Assembly (NCBI RefSeq): GCF_900112135.1 | Contig: NZ_FOLC01000027.1 | Coordinates: forward strand, 1-58,572 | Origin: Collimonas sp. OK412 | Lineage (GTDB): Bacteria; Pseudomonadota; Gammaproteobacteria; Burkholderiales; Burkholderiaceae_D | Direction: 5' to 3' | Length of the DNA: 58,572 nt | Shown: positions 1 to 8,154 of the stretch, piece after piece | Layout: every line of letters starts with the position of its first letter | Numbering within the stretch: position 1 is the first letter of the stretch | Translations under genes and position numbers: made by a program | Notes under the pieces: generated by a model | Told to the model about the DNA's origin: nothing | Database searches by the model: none | Seen by the model: only the letters and a program-made list of their open reading frames with translations

Positions 1-289
1 TCGGATTGTTATAGTACGACCCCAGATAGAAAGTGGCCTGATAGGATTCGATTTTTCCGGCGCTATAGTTTTGTATCGGCACCAGATCGACGGCACTGTT
101 GAAATGTCCAATCAGATTACGCAGCATGATGGCGTAGGCAAATCCCAGCTTCTCATACTGATCAGGAGAAGGGGCATCGTACACAATCAATACTTTTATC
201 GGTGTGGTTAGGATTTGCGCTGTTGCTGGTGACGGGTTAAGCAAAAACAGCTCAGCGATCAGTACGAAAATAGCTGCAATCTTTTTCAT
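1..289 (-). CDS. DUF2334/YdaL-like secreted protein (5' part, cut by window edge)
   Basis: Reading leftwards from the ATG at 289, the first 96 codons are open to the window edge. They encode a Sec-type signal peptide (MKKIAAIFVLIAELFLL, ending near PATAQ) followed by KVLIVYD and a YAIMLRNLIGHF motif and then FYLGSYY. From memory these resemble the N-terminus of the DUF2334/COG5298 (YdaL) family, which is related to polysaccharide deacetylases and often sits in exopolysaccharide loci. The start overlaps the stop of the upstream small gene as ATGA (286-289), so the two are probably translationally coupled. The catalytic part lies outside the window, so the activity cannot be judged. Confidence 0.65.
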   Translation of the reverse strand, partial: MKKIAAIFVLIAELFLLNPSPATAQILTTPIKVLIVYDAPSPDQYEKLGFAYAIMLRNLIGHFNSAVDLVPIQNYSAGKIESYQATFYLGSYYNNP

Positions 290-546
290 GATTGGCCACC
301 TGTTTTTCCGGTTTGTTTACGCTCTTCATCATCGCTGGATTTATTCTTCTTGATGTCACCCTTATGATGATGACCGCGCTGGATGTCTTTTCCGGGCACC
401 TGGCCCGGCGTGACCACCGTGCCAAAAACTGGTTTCGGAGGAGGCGGGATGTCGACATTGCCCGCATTGGCGGAGGCAGCAAAACCAATTGCCGCGCCGA
501 TGCCCGCCATGAAAATGCGCAACGGCGTTTTACCTGTAGCTTTCAT
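286..546 (-). CDS. Small secreted proline/lysine-rich protein
   Basis: This encodes an 86-residue protein starting at the ATG at 546, which is preceded by a GGGAGA ribosome binding site; an in-frame ATG at 558 is less well placed. It has a signal peptide (core IFMAGIGAAIGFAASANA), a short IPPPPKP segment, and a very hydrophilic tail rich in Lys, His, Asp and Gln (HHHKGDIKKNK). I do not recognise a family. Its ATGA overlap with the YdaL-like gene suggests an accessory role in the same exported-polysaccharide process, but that is inference from position only. Confidence 0.6.
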   Translation of the reverse strand: MKATGKTPLRIFMAGIGAAIGFAASANAGNVDIPPPPKPVFGTVVTPGQVPGKDIQRGHHHKGDIKKNKSSDDEERKQTGKTGGQS

Positions 547-1139
547 GATTTCTCCCATTGAAGATGAGTACTTCAGCGCCAGCCTTCTCTTTAAGTCGGG
601 CTGGGATATCGCATCCGGAAACTAGCAATGCAAACTTTGAATGTGGGATGTTGCTGACCGTCTCGCATGACGTCGCTGTTTGATTTCGTGCGCGTCAAAA
701 CAGTGCGGAGAAAATGACGAGGAGGGGGGGCAATCGACCTGCATCCGAGAATTTTCTTGACAGCAATCATGATCCGTCTTTCTACGATGCAATCTCGGAA
801 TGAAATAGAAAACGCACCAATTCTTTCTCATGAGAATGGTCGTTTTCGTACCGCGGAATGTTAGCTTAAAGTATAGACGAAAGTGCCATTTTAACTAGGG
901 CTCGTTGCGGCATCTTGCGCAAAAAAATGTCGTCGAAATTATTGTTTTCCGCGGGGTAATAAACCCGCTTTTCGCTGAAATAAAATTTGGAGTATGCTCG
1001 TCATGACGACAACACCCGCGCACTAAATTTTCACAAATTGATGAAGGGCAAGCAGGCTTGTTGCTGCATAAAAATAGAATGGCAACTGGAAAATATACCG
1101 CGCCATTTTTAATCGGGAAGCAACTGAGCAATGCAATAT
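547..1139. other. Non-coding stretch, no convincing gene
   Basis: About 590 bases with no frame that combines a ribosome binding site with protein-like composition. It should hold the promoter of the minus-strand small gene/YdaL-like pair. A purine block (GGAGGGGGGG-like) lies near 720-730. Open frames here, including a 177-codon minus-strand frame from 1428 to 895, look accidental because it runs antisense to the gspG-like remnant. Confidence 0.4.
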
Positions 1140-1345
1140 TCCCGCTGTCCAACATCTCTGCGCGGCTGTCACGCAATGTGGCTTTGCACTGGTCGAAATC
1201 ATGGTTGGCAGTGGCGCTCATGGGGATACTTAGCGACGCTGATTTTTTCCAAGTTGATGGGAGGCACCGATGATGCACGGATTCTCGCAGCCCGCCGGGA
1301 TATTGCGACCTTGATGCAGGCGCTGAAAATATAAAAGCCGGCAAT
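1140..1345 (+). pseudogene. gspG: gspG-like major pseudopilin remnant, frameshifted
   Basis: Three reading frames in succession spell a GspG N-terminus. In the frame starting at 1180 one reads GFALVEIMVG, the prepilin-peptidase processing motif (G then F, with the conserved Glu at +5). One base shift later, at 1211, comes VALMGILS. Another shift, at 1230, gives LATLIFSKLMGG followed by DDARILAARRDIATLMQALK, ending at a TAA at 1332, where intact proteins continue LYK. At least two frameshifts and a stop break the gene, so it cannot make the type II secretion pilin. It lies upstream of a gspC-like gene, supporting a decayed type II secretion cluster. The similarity was judged by eye. Confidence 0.55.
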
Positions 1346-1668
1346 ATCGCCGATGCACTATCGCGCTGCAAGCCGACCAATTCGAGTACCGACGGCGTTC
1401 TCGGTCCAGATGGAATGGCGATCTTCAAGCGTCTGCCGGCGGCCTACATTTGCCGCCGGATCTGGCCGTCGCCGCGGCCGATTTTTTCGACGCGCTTGCC
1501 TGGCGCCAAGGAGATCTCGGCAACCGACAATCCGGAACCGGTGGCGTTTCCCACCAGCTCCTTTGGGACAATGGCAAGGTCCGCATGTGCCGCACGGCAA
1601 GCGACTCCATGTCATTGATGATGCGCGAATCCAGCCATGGCACGATGCTGTGGACCAGGGAGCAATAG
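1330..1668 (+). pseudogene. Unassigned coding-like remnant between gspG-like and gspC-like genes
   Basis: The frame entered at 1330 (YKSRQYRR) stays open to a TAG at 1666-1668, only four bases before the gspC-like ATG. Residues such as LAVAAADFFDALAWRQGDLG and LLWDNGKVRMCRT look protein-like, but the frame has no good start and does not match a GspG C-terminus that I recognise. It may be a decayed gene joined to the gspG remnant. Nothing more can be said from sequence alone. Confidence 0.25.
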
Positions 1669-1672
1669 GAAC

Positions 1673-2332
1673 ATGGGCGGCTATTTCAAAAATATTATCG
1701 GCAAAAACATGCGCCGCCATAGCGCGCGCATGCCCGCGTTCGTCAGCCTGGTTTTGTTCATGCTGCTATGTGCCTGCGCCGCGTACTGGGGCATGACGTT
1801 GCTCAAGCCGCCGCTACGTGCGGTTGCACCGCCGCCTCAAACAGAGGCGCCACGGATTGATATTTCTCAAGCGGCCGGATTGTTTGGCGGCCATGAAAGC
1901 ACGGCTGCCAGCAACTACCGGCTGACGGGGGTGGTAGTAGCGCAAAATGCTGCGGAAAGCGTGGCTATCCTGAGCGCAGAGGGCCAGCCCGCGCAAGTAG
2001 TCCGGGTCGGCAAAGAAGTGCAGCCGGGAACCGGCATCAAGGAAGTGCATAAGACCTATGTGCTGCTGTCGGAAGGCGGCATTCTCAAACGGTTAATCCT
2101 GCCCGAGCACGCCGAGACCAAACTGGAGATGGCGTCAGCGGGTCCGCCTGCGGCGCCGGTGCCGCTGCCTGCGGCTCCACCTGAGGTGCCCGTAGCTCTA
2201 CCCACCGCGCCGGCAATCCCGCCTGCTGCGTCAGCGACCCCGCCCGCGGTGGCCACCCCATCTGCGGCGTCCGCGACCCCATCCACAGCGCCTGCGACAC
2301 GACCCGGCAGGCCGCATCATGCCAACCGTTAG
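1673..2332 (+). CDS. GspC-like type II secretion inner-membrane protein
   Basis: A 219-residue protein. The N-terminus is basic (NIIGKNMRRHSARMP), followed by one membrane segment (about residues 22-40, FVSLVLFMLLCACAAYWG), then a periplasmic homology region with AAGLFGG, YRLTGVVV, ESVAILS and the closing YVLLSEGGILKRLILP. This is the layout of the GspC/PulC HR domain, which links inner-membrane and outer-membrane parts of a type II secretion machine. The last 70 residues are a low-complexity Pro/Ala/Thr tail and there is no PDZ domain. The start at 1673 has GGGAG ten bases upstream; longer frames begin inside the previous remnant. No other gsp gene is intact nearby, so it is an orphan and may not function. 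Confidence 0.65.
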   Translation: MGGYFKNIIGKNMRRHSARMPAFVSLVLFMLLCACAAYWGMTLLKPPLRAVAPPPQTEAPRIDISQAAGLFGGHESTAASNYRLTGVVVAQNAAESVAILSAEGQPAQVVRVGKEVQPGTGIKEVHKTYVLLSEGGILKRLILPEHAETKLEMASAGPPAAPVPLPAAPPEVPVALPTAPAIPPAASATPPAVATPSAASATPSTAPATRPGRPHHANR

Positions 2333-2393
2333 CCGTTTTTATTGAATCAAAGCGCAGTATTTGCACAGGCATCGTTTGTTACAAAGAATTCTA

Positions 2394-2421
2394 TTGGCAA
2401 AAAAGACATTCATCCTATAAA
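2394..2421 (+). promoter_or_regulatory. Sigma70-type promoter for the wecB/nfrB/nfrA operon
   Basis: TTGGCA (2394-2399), a 16-base spacer and TATAAA (2416-2421) form a good housekeeping promoter about 95 bases before the epimerase ATG. The surrounding AT-rich leader repeats short GTTAC/GTAAC words near 2379, 2434 and 2454, which could be a regulator site. No other promoter-like pair is obvious until past the glycosidase lipoprotein, so the four genes are probably one transcript. Confidence 0.5.
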
Positions 2422-2515
2422 CTGTCACCAATGTAACAATGAATAACAAGTAGTTACAGTTAAAATAATTCGGGGCAATGACCGCATTGCATCTCCGAAT
2501 TCATAAGGGGGACTT

Positions 2516-3706
2516 ATGAAAATTCTCTCCATATTCGGCACCCGCCCGGAAGCCATCAAGATGGCGCCGGTGCTCAAGAGTCTCGCGTTGGAGGCAGAAA
2601 TCGAGTCCCTTGTCTGCACCACCGGGCAACACCGCAGCATGCTGCGGCAGGTACTGGACGTTTTCGAATTGCAGACCGATTTCGATCTGGACCTGATGGT
2701 GTCGAACCAGACATTGAATGGCCTAAGCTCCCGTCTTTTCACGGCACTCGATCCCTTGATAGAGCAAGTAAAGCCGGATCGCGTGCTGGTGCATGGGGAC
2801 ACGACGACGGCTATGGTGGGCGCCGTTGCTGCGTTCCATCGCGGGATCCCGGTTGCGCATGTCGAGGCCGGACTGCGTACCGGCAATTTGAAACAACCCT
2901 GGCCTGAAGAGATGAATCGCAGGGTGGTGGACGTCGTCAGCGACTTGCTGTTTGCGCCAACTGAAGGATCGAAACAAAATCTATGCAGGGAAAATCTGGC
3001 CGGCAAGGTCTATATCACTGGCAATACGGTGATCGATGCCTTGATGGTTTCCAGTACGCGGATTTCGCTTGACGACGCATTGCGCGCCGGGCTCGATGCG
3101 CAATTCCCCTTCCTCCAATCGGGCCGCAAGATTCTGCTGGTTACCGGCCACCGGAGGGAAAATTTCGGGCCAGGATTTCAGAATATCTGCACGGCGCTGG
3201 CCGAGCTTTCCGCGCGTTCCGACATTGATATCGTCTATCCGGTGCATCTTAATCCCAATGTGCAGCAACCGGTATCGACAGCCCTGTCTCATCTGCCCAA
3301 CGTACACCTGATTGCGCCGCTGGATTATCTCTCGTTCGTACGTTTGATGCAGCGCGCGCATGTCATTCTCACTGACTCCGGCGGCGTCCAGGAAGAAGCG
3401 CCGTCCCTGGGCAAGCCGGTGCTGGTGATGCGCGACGTCACCGAAAGGCCGGAGGCGGTTCTCGCAGGCACGGTCGAACTGGTGGGCACCGACGTGGAGC
3501 GCATCGTTACGGCTGTCCACAGGCTGTATGACGATGAAGCCGCATGGAGGTCGTTTGCCCAACACCACAATCCCTATGGAGACGGCTACGCCTCGCAGCG
3601 CATCGTGGCAGCCTTGCTCAACCGGACCGTATCGGAATTCGCCGCGCAGCCGGAAATATCGCATCAGGTAGCAGTAGATGGTCAAGAGGATCCCGTAGTC
3701 ATTTAG
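2516..3706 (+). CDS. wecB: UDP-N-acetylglucosamine 2-epimerase (non-hydrolysing)
   Basis: A 396-residue cytoplasmic enzyme of normal family length that interconverts UDP-GlcNAc and UDP-ManNAc. The diagnostic motifs are all present: GTRPEAIKMAPV at the N-terminus, HGDTTTAM, VEAGLRTGN with PWPEEMNRR, the HRREN loop, and TDSGGVQEEAPSLGKPVL followed by RDVTERPEA near the C-terminus. An AAGGGGG ribosome site precedes the ATG. It is the first gene of a likely operon with an NfrB-like glycosyltransferase and an NfrA-like exporter. In E. coli, WecB supplies UDP-ManNAc to the NfrB pathway, so its probable job here is precursor supply for a ManNAc-containing polymer. Confidence 0.93.
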   Translation: MKILSIFGTRPEAIKMAPVLKSLALEAEIESLVCTTGQHRSMLRQVLDVFELQTDFDLDLMVSNQTLNGLSSRLFTALDPLIEQVKPDRVLVHGDTTTAMVGAVAAFHRGIPVAHVEAGLRTGNLKQPWPEEMNRRVVDVVSDLLFAPTEGSKQNLCRENLAGKVYITGNTVIDALMVSSTRISLDDALRAGLDAQFPFLQSGRKILLVTGHRRENFGPGFQNICTALAELSARSDIDIVYPVHLNPNVQQPVSTALSHLPNVHLIAPLDYLSFVRLMQRAHVILTDSGGVQEEAPSLGKPVLVMRDVTERPEAVLAGTVELVGTDVERIVTAVHRLYDDEAAWRSFAQHHNPYGDGYASQRIVAALLNRTVSEFAAQPEISHQVAVDGQEDPVVI

Positions 3707-3768
3707 CGTCCATGTCCTGGGATTTCGTTCGATTGTAAAGTCTTCTTGCATTGATTTTTCAGGGCATC

Positions 3769-5892
3769 ATGACAACCAACTGGCTACATTTCCTTGCTGA
3801 TTATTATGCGCTGCTGGAACTTACCACCTGCGTTGTCGCGGTATTGTTTCTGGTGTCGGCGGCTGACGATCTGTTTGTCGATGCCTGGTACTGGATCCGC
3901 CAGGCTTACCGTCGGCTGACCAGAACGCGCACCTATCGGCCGGTCACGGAACGGCAACTGGAGCAACACGTCGAGCAGCCGCTTGCGATCATGGTGCCGG
4001 CGTGGCTAGAGTACGATGTGATCGCCCAGATGATCGAAAACATGGTGACGGTTCTCAACTACCGCAACTATGTGATTTTCGTTGGAACCTATGTCAATGA
4101 TGCGCACACCATTGCAGAGGTGGAGCGGATGCGTCGCCGCTACAAGCAATTGCATCGGGTCGAAGTGCCCCATGCGGGGCCTACCTGCAAGGCGGACTGC
4201 CTGAATTGGATCATCAACGCGATTTTCCTGTATGAGAAGAAGCGCGGTTATCAATTTGCCGGCGTCATTCTTCATGATAGCGAAGATGTGCTGCATTCTC
4301 TCGAACTGAAATTCTTCAATTACCTGTTGCCGCGCAAGGACATGATCCAGCTTCCTGTGATGTCGCTCGAACGCAAATGGTCCGAGCTGGTGGCAGGAAC
4401 CTATATGGATGAGTTCGCGGAGTCGCATGCCAAGGACATCGTTGTCAGGGAAAGCATCAGCGGCATGGTGCCTTCGGCTGGCGTCGGGACCTGTTTTTCT
4501 CGGCGCGCCCTGCAGGCGCTGGCCAGCGACAATCAAAACCAGCCTTTCAACACGGACACCCTGACTGAAGACTATGACATTGGCGCGCGTCTGGCGAGCA
4601 TAGGGATGACATCCATATTTGCCCGTTTTCCTGTCCATTTTTCGGTCAACCGCAAAACATGGTTCGGTTTCGGAAAGGAGCGCCAGGTCACGCTCAAGAT
4701 GCCGCTATGCGTGCGCGAGTATTTTCCCGACCACTTCAAGACGGCCTACCGGCAAAAAACGCGATGGGTATTGGGCATCAGCCTGCAAGGATGGGCGCAA
4801 ATCGGCTGGAGCGGCTCGCTTGCAAACAAATACCTGTTGTTTCGGGACCGCAAAGGCATCGTCACCGCCCTCGTCAGCGTTCCTGCTTATCTGCTGCTGT
4901 TGCAATTCCTGCCGTTCTGGATCGCCGACCATTTCGGATTTTGGAAACTCGCCTCCGGGTCAGTGCTGCAATCGCAAACATGGCTCCATTACGTGCTCTA
5001 CGCCAACCTGTCCGCACTGGCGTTGCGCGCCTCCCAACGCGCCTATTTTGTCAGTCGCCTGTACGGACCTGTACATGGGTTGCTTTCCGCGCCGCGCATG
5101 GTGGTTGCCAATTTTATTAACTTCGTGGCAGTGGCTCGGGCCTGGAAATTGTTCCTGGCGCACCTGCTGTTCGGGAAGCGCCTGGCATGGGACAAGACCA
5201 TGCACGACTTCCCCTCCGACGACCGCCTCATGCGCACGCGCCAACGCCTCGGTGAACTGCTGGTTTCATGGCAGGCAATCACCGAGGAGGACATGAAAAA
5301 GGGATTGCAGGAACATACGGAGATGCACCTTCCCCTTGGGCACATATTAGTGGCCCGCGGTTATATCGACGAAGAAACCCTGGCGGAAGCAATCGCCTTC
5401 CAGTCCGACCTGTCGCGCGCCGAAATCAGGATCGCGGCCTCCTTGCCCGCCCCGGTATCGCTTGATATGTGTGTAAGGCTGGGCGCGATGCCGATCGGGC
5501 AGGACGCCAATGGCAAGCCGATTGTCGCAGTCGGCAAGCCGCTTGCCGATGATGCGCTCAGGGAGCTTGCCTCGGCCTTTGGCACACAGCCCGTGCAACA
5601 TATTGCGCGGGACAGCGAAATAGTCTCCGGATTGCGCCTGGCCATGGCCGAAATGAATGCAAAATCCATCAAAAGAGAATTTAAAGGCGCATCGCTCCTT
5701 GGCGAACTACTGATCCATAATGGGAAAATCACGCGGGAAACGCTGGAGCAGGCGATGCAGCACTATATCTCTCCGCAGCATGGCCGCATTGGCGACTATC
5801 TCGTCGGTCGCGGGCTGGTGTCGCGCGAGGTTATCGAAGAAACTGTGCAGCAGCAAATGGCTCTGCTCAGACTAGCATTGGGAGTGGCATGA
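3769..5892 (+). CDS. nfrB: NfrB-like family 2 glycosyltransferase with tandem C-terminal MshEN modules
   Basis: A 707-residue inner-membrane protein. An N-terminal membrane segment is followed by a processive GT2 domain with the DxD-type HDSED at residues 169-173, TED at 266-268 and QKTRW at 329-333, then several membrane helices (about 360-470). The C-terminus carries two MshEN-like repeats: RLGELLV at 493-499 with LGHILVARG and LAEAIAFQ, and LLGELLI at 643-649 with IGDYLVGRG. MshEN modules bind c-di-GMP, and E. coli NfrB has the same layout. The expected role is c-di-GMP-controlled polymerisation of an aminosugar (UDP-ManNAc from WecB). I chose the ATG at 3769, with AGGG four bases upstream, over a TTG at 3751. 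The stop overlaps the next start (ATGA). Confidence 0.85.
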   Translation: MTTNWLHFLADYYALLELTTCVVAVLFLVSAADDLFVDAWYWIRQAYRRLTRTRTYRPVTERQLEQHVEQPLAIMVPAWLEYDVIAQMIENMVTVLNYRNYVIFVGTYVNDAHTIAEVERMRRRYKQLHRVEVPHAGPTCKADCLNWIINAIFLYEKKRGYQFAGVILHDSEDVLHSLELKFFNYLLPRKDMIQLPVMSLERKWSELVAGTYMDEFAESHAKDIVVRESISGMVPSAGVGTCFSRRALQALASDNQNQPFNTDTLTEDYDIGARLASIGMTSIFARFPVHFSVNRKTWFGFGKERQVTLKMPLCVREYFPDHFKTAYRQKTRWVLGISLQGWAQIGWSGSLANKYLLFRDRKGIVTALVSVPAYLLLLQFLPFWIADHFGFWKLASGSVLQSQTWLHYVLYANLSALALRASQRAYFVSRLYGPVHGLLSAPRMVVANFINFVAVARAWKLFLAHLLFGKRLAWDKTMHDFPSDDRLMRTRQRLGELLVSWQAITEEDMKKGLQEHTEMHLPLGHILVARGYIDEETLAEAIAFQSDLSRAEIRIAASLPAPVSLDMCVRLGAMPIGQDANGKPIVAVGKPLADDALRELASAFGTQPVQHIARDSEIVSGLRLAMAEMNAKSIKREFKGASLLGELLIHNGKITRETLEQAMQHYISPQHGRIGDYLVGRGLVSREVIEETVQQQMALLRLALGVA

Positions 5893-8114
5893 GAAAATAC
5901 CCGGTTTCGCTGCGTTTCCTGGGCAGCAGTCTTGCTGCCGTCACCTTGCTTGTAGCCACTGGCGCCAGCGCCGCGGAGCGGCCGCTTAGCGGCCAGGCAT
6001 ATCGGATTGCCGATGAGGCCTACAAGGCTTTTGCACAAGGGGAATATGATGTCGCGGCGGCAAAGGCGCGCGAGGCGATCCGCTTGCGGCCGGATGTCGC
6101 GCGTCTTCGCGACCTCCTGCAAAAGGCTGAGCTGGCGCGCCGCACGATGCAGGCGCAGCTTGCCTTCAACGCTTCCGCGGCTTCTTATCAGGCCCTGGAG
6201 CGCCGCGACTTCGCGCAGGCGGTAGAGCTGGCGCGCAAGGCGGTGGATTACCTGCCCGCCGTGCCGGCATTTCGCATCGCCCTGATCAATGCGCTGGTTG
6301 CGGCGGGAGAGCTTGAGCAAGCGGAGCAAGCTGCTTCCGACATGATCAAGCCAGACACGTCGTCGAGCGAAGCGCTGCTACTGCGCGGTGCAATACGCCA
6401 GCAACGCGGTGCTGTCGAATCTGCGCAAACAGACTTCGATCAAGCGCTGTCGAGTGCAGGCCCCGCTGCGCAGCGAGGCATCCGGCTGGTGGCTGCCGAC
6501 GCCGCGTTGGCCAATGGCGATCCACAGCGGGCGCTGCGTCTGCTCGAACCTCTGCAGGGCAGGGAGGACAAGGAAGCGGCAGCGCGGCGTGCGCTGGCGA
6601 CAATCATGCGTGGCCGGTCCGGCACAAGCCACGCCGCCCTGGCGTTCAGCTTCCCGCTTGTCAGCTGCACGTCCGGACCTGACTTGGTCTCGGCATGCGA
6701 CATCAATCCCGGTGCAACGTCTGCGGATCCGGGATTCATGCTTGCCGATCAAGCATATCGCGCTTTCGCCGACAAGAACTACGCTCTAGCGAGCAGCAAG
6801 GCCGGCGAAGCGACCCAATTGTCTCCTCGCGACCTTAGCTATCGCCGCTTGCAGGTGCAGGCGCTGAGCGCGCAGGGATCGCTGGCCGAGGCAGAACAGG
6901 CTGCAAATGCCGCCTTGGCCGACTTCGGAAACGATGCCGACATGCTGCTGGCGCGCGCCGATATACGAAAACGCCGCGGAAACCTGGATGCAGCCCAGGC
7001 TGATTATGCTGCCGTGCTGAGCGCGCCGGACAAAACCACCAGGACCGAGATCTCGGCATTGATCGGGCTCGGCCGGAAAGAAGACGCGCGCGCGCGCCTG
7101 GCAGCGGCGGCCAGCTCTCCAGAGAAAGGATCCGAACTTGAGCTAGCCTATCTTGCCCTCCAGGCGGGAGATAACCAGGATGCGCTCGAGCTGTTCAACC
7201 GTGCGGAGGCGCAGGGCACGCTCACCGATGCCGCTCGCCACGACGCAGCCTACACCGCCGCGCGCCAGGGTCGCAATGAACAGGCAATCGGATACCTCAA
7301 CCGGACTGTCGATGCGGCGCAAGCAGGCCGTCTTACGCTGGATGCGCAGCAGGTCTACGATGTGCGACGCGAATCCGCTGACCTGGAGCGCCGCTGGGGG
7401 ATGCGGGCAACACTGAGCGATAGAGGCGTTGCCGCGGCGGGCATCGGGGTGCCGCGTGGCGGCACGATCGACGGCAAGGACATCGCCGCGGAAGTATACT
7501 GGCGCCCGTTTGGATTGCAGAATGGGGCGCTGGTGGAGGTCTATGGCCGGGTCAATGAAACATTAAGCGGCGGATCGGGGGTCCCGACCGGATCTGCCAC
7601 AGCCCAGGCTGCGCTCGGCGCACGCGTGAAACCGTTCAGCGAGGTCAACGCCATACTGGCGCTCGAGCGCCTGGTGCCATTGGGGGACGCTACCAGCGGC
7701 GACTGGCTTGCCCGGGCTGGCTTCTCTTCGGATGCCGGACTGGATTTGCACGCGGAGCAAACCAGCTGGCTGAGTACGCACGTGTATGCTGAAGCAGGGC
7801 ATTACTTCCAGCATCCGCAAAGCTATGCCACTCTTGAAGGGCAATTGGGGCGTAGTTATCGGCTTGGCGAAAGCGGGTCGACCCTGGTCCTGTTTCCGCA
7901 CCTCGTGATGGGGGCGGACTATGATTCCGGCCTCATTGAGCACGACAAAAAAGCAATCGGAAGCGGCATCGGAACCAATATGCGTTACTGGTTCCGGCAG
8001 GATTACTATAACGCGCCGCGCTCCTATTTCGACCTGTCGCTGCAGTACCGCTGGCGCATCGCCGGCGACAAGCGGGCCGAAGGCTGGTTCATCCGGCTCA
8101 GCGCCTCGTATTGA
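5889..8114 (+). CDS. nfrA: NfrA-like TPR/outer-membrane beta-barrel polysaccharide export protein
   Basis: A 741-residue protein with a signal peptide (cleavage near TGASA-AERP). Residues 30-450 form Ala-rich helical TPR-like repeats (for example AYKAFAQGEYDVAAAKAREA and LADQAYRAFADKNYALASSK). From about 500 the sequence changes to alternating beta strands (WRPFGLQNGALVEVYGRVNE onward) and ends in LSASY, a typical aromatic last residue of an outer-membrane barrel. This matches the NfrA architecture (phage N4 adsorption protein A) and parallels PgaA/BcsC exporters; E. coli NfrA is longer, about 990 residues. It overlaps the glycosyltransferase by four bases, and is the likely outer-membrane exit channel for the polymer. 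Confidence 0.82.
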   Translation: MRKYPVSLRFLGSSLAAVTLLVATGASAAERPLSGQAYRIADEAYKAFAQGEYDVAAAKAREAIRLRPDVARLRDLLQKAELARRTMQAQLAFNASAASYQALERRDFAQAVELARKAVDYLPAVPAFRIALINALVAAGELEQAEQAASDMIKPDTSSSEALLLRGAIRQQRGAVESAQTDFDQALSSAGPAAQRGIRLVAADAALANGDPQRALRLLEPLQGREDKEAAARRALATIMRGRSGTSHAALAFSFPLVSCTSGPDLVSACDINPGATSADPGFMLADQAYRAFADKNYALASSKAGEATQLSPRDLSYRRLQVQALSAQGSLAEAEQAANAALADFGNDADMLLARADIRKRRGNLDAAQADYAAVLSAPDKTTRTEISALIGLGRKEDARARLAAAASSPEKGSELELAYLALQAGDNQDALELFNRAEAQGTLTDAARHDAAYTAARQGRNEQAIGYLNRTVDAAQAGRLTLDAQQVYDVRRESADLERRWGMRATLSDRGVAAAGIGVPRGGTIDGKDIAAEVYWRPFGLQNGALVEVYGRVNETLSGGSGVPTGSATAQAALGARVKPFSEVNAILALERLVPLGDATSGDWLARAGFSSDAGLDLHAEQTSWLSTHVYAEAGHYFQHPQSYATLEGQLGRSYRLGESGSTLVLFPHLVMGADYDSGLIEHDKKAIGSGIGTNMRYWFRQDYYNAPRSYFDLSLQYRWRIAGDKRAEGWFIRLSASY

Positions 8115-8154
8115 GCAAGCGATGCACCGGCGCGCCTGATCAAGGAAGTGAACC

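Noticed and set aside
895-1428. 177-codon minus-strand frame
   Set aside because: It lies antisense to the gspG-like remnant and shows no ribosome site or family features.
2140-2300. Repeats in the gspC-like gene
   Set aside because: The Pro/Ala/Thr codon repeats encode a low-complexity tail and are not a mobile or CRISPR-like array.
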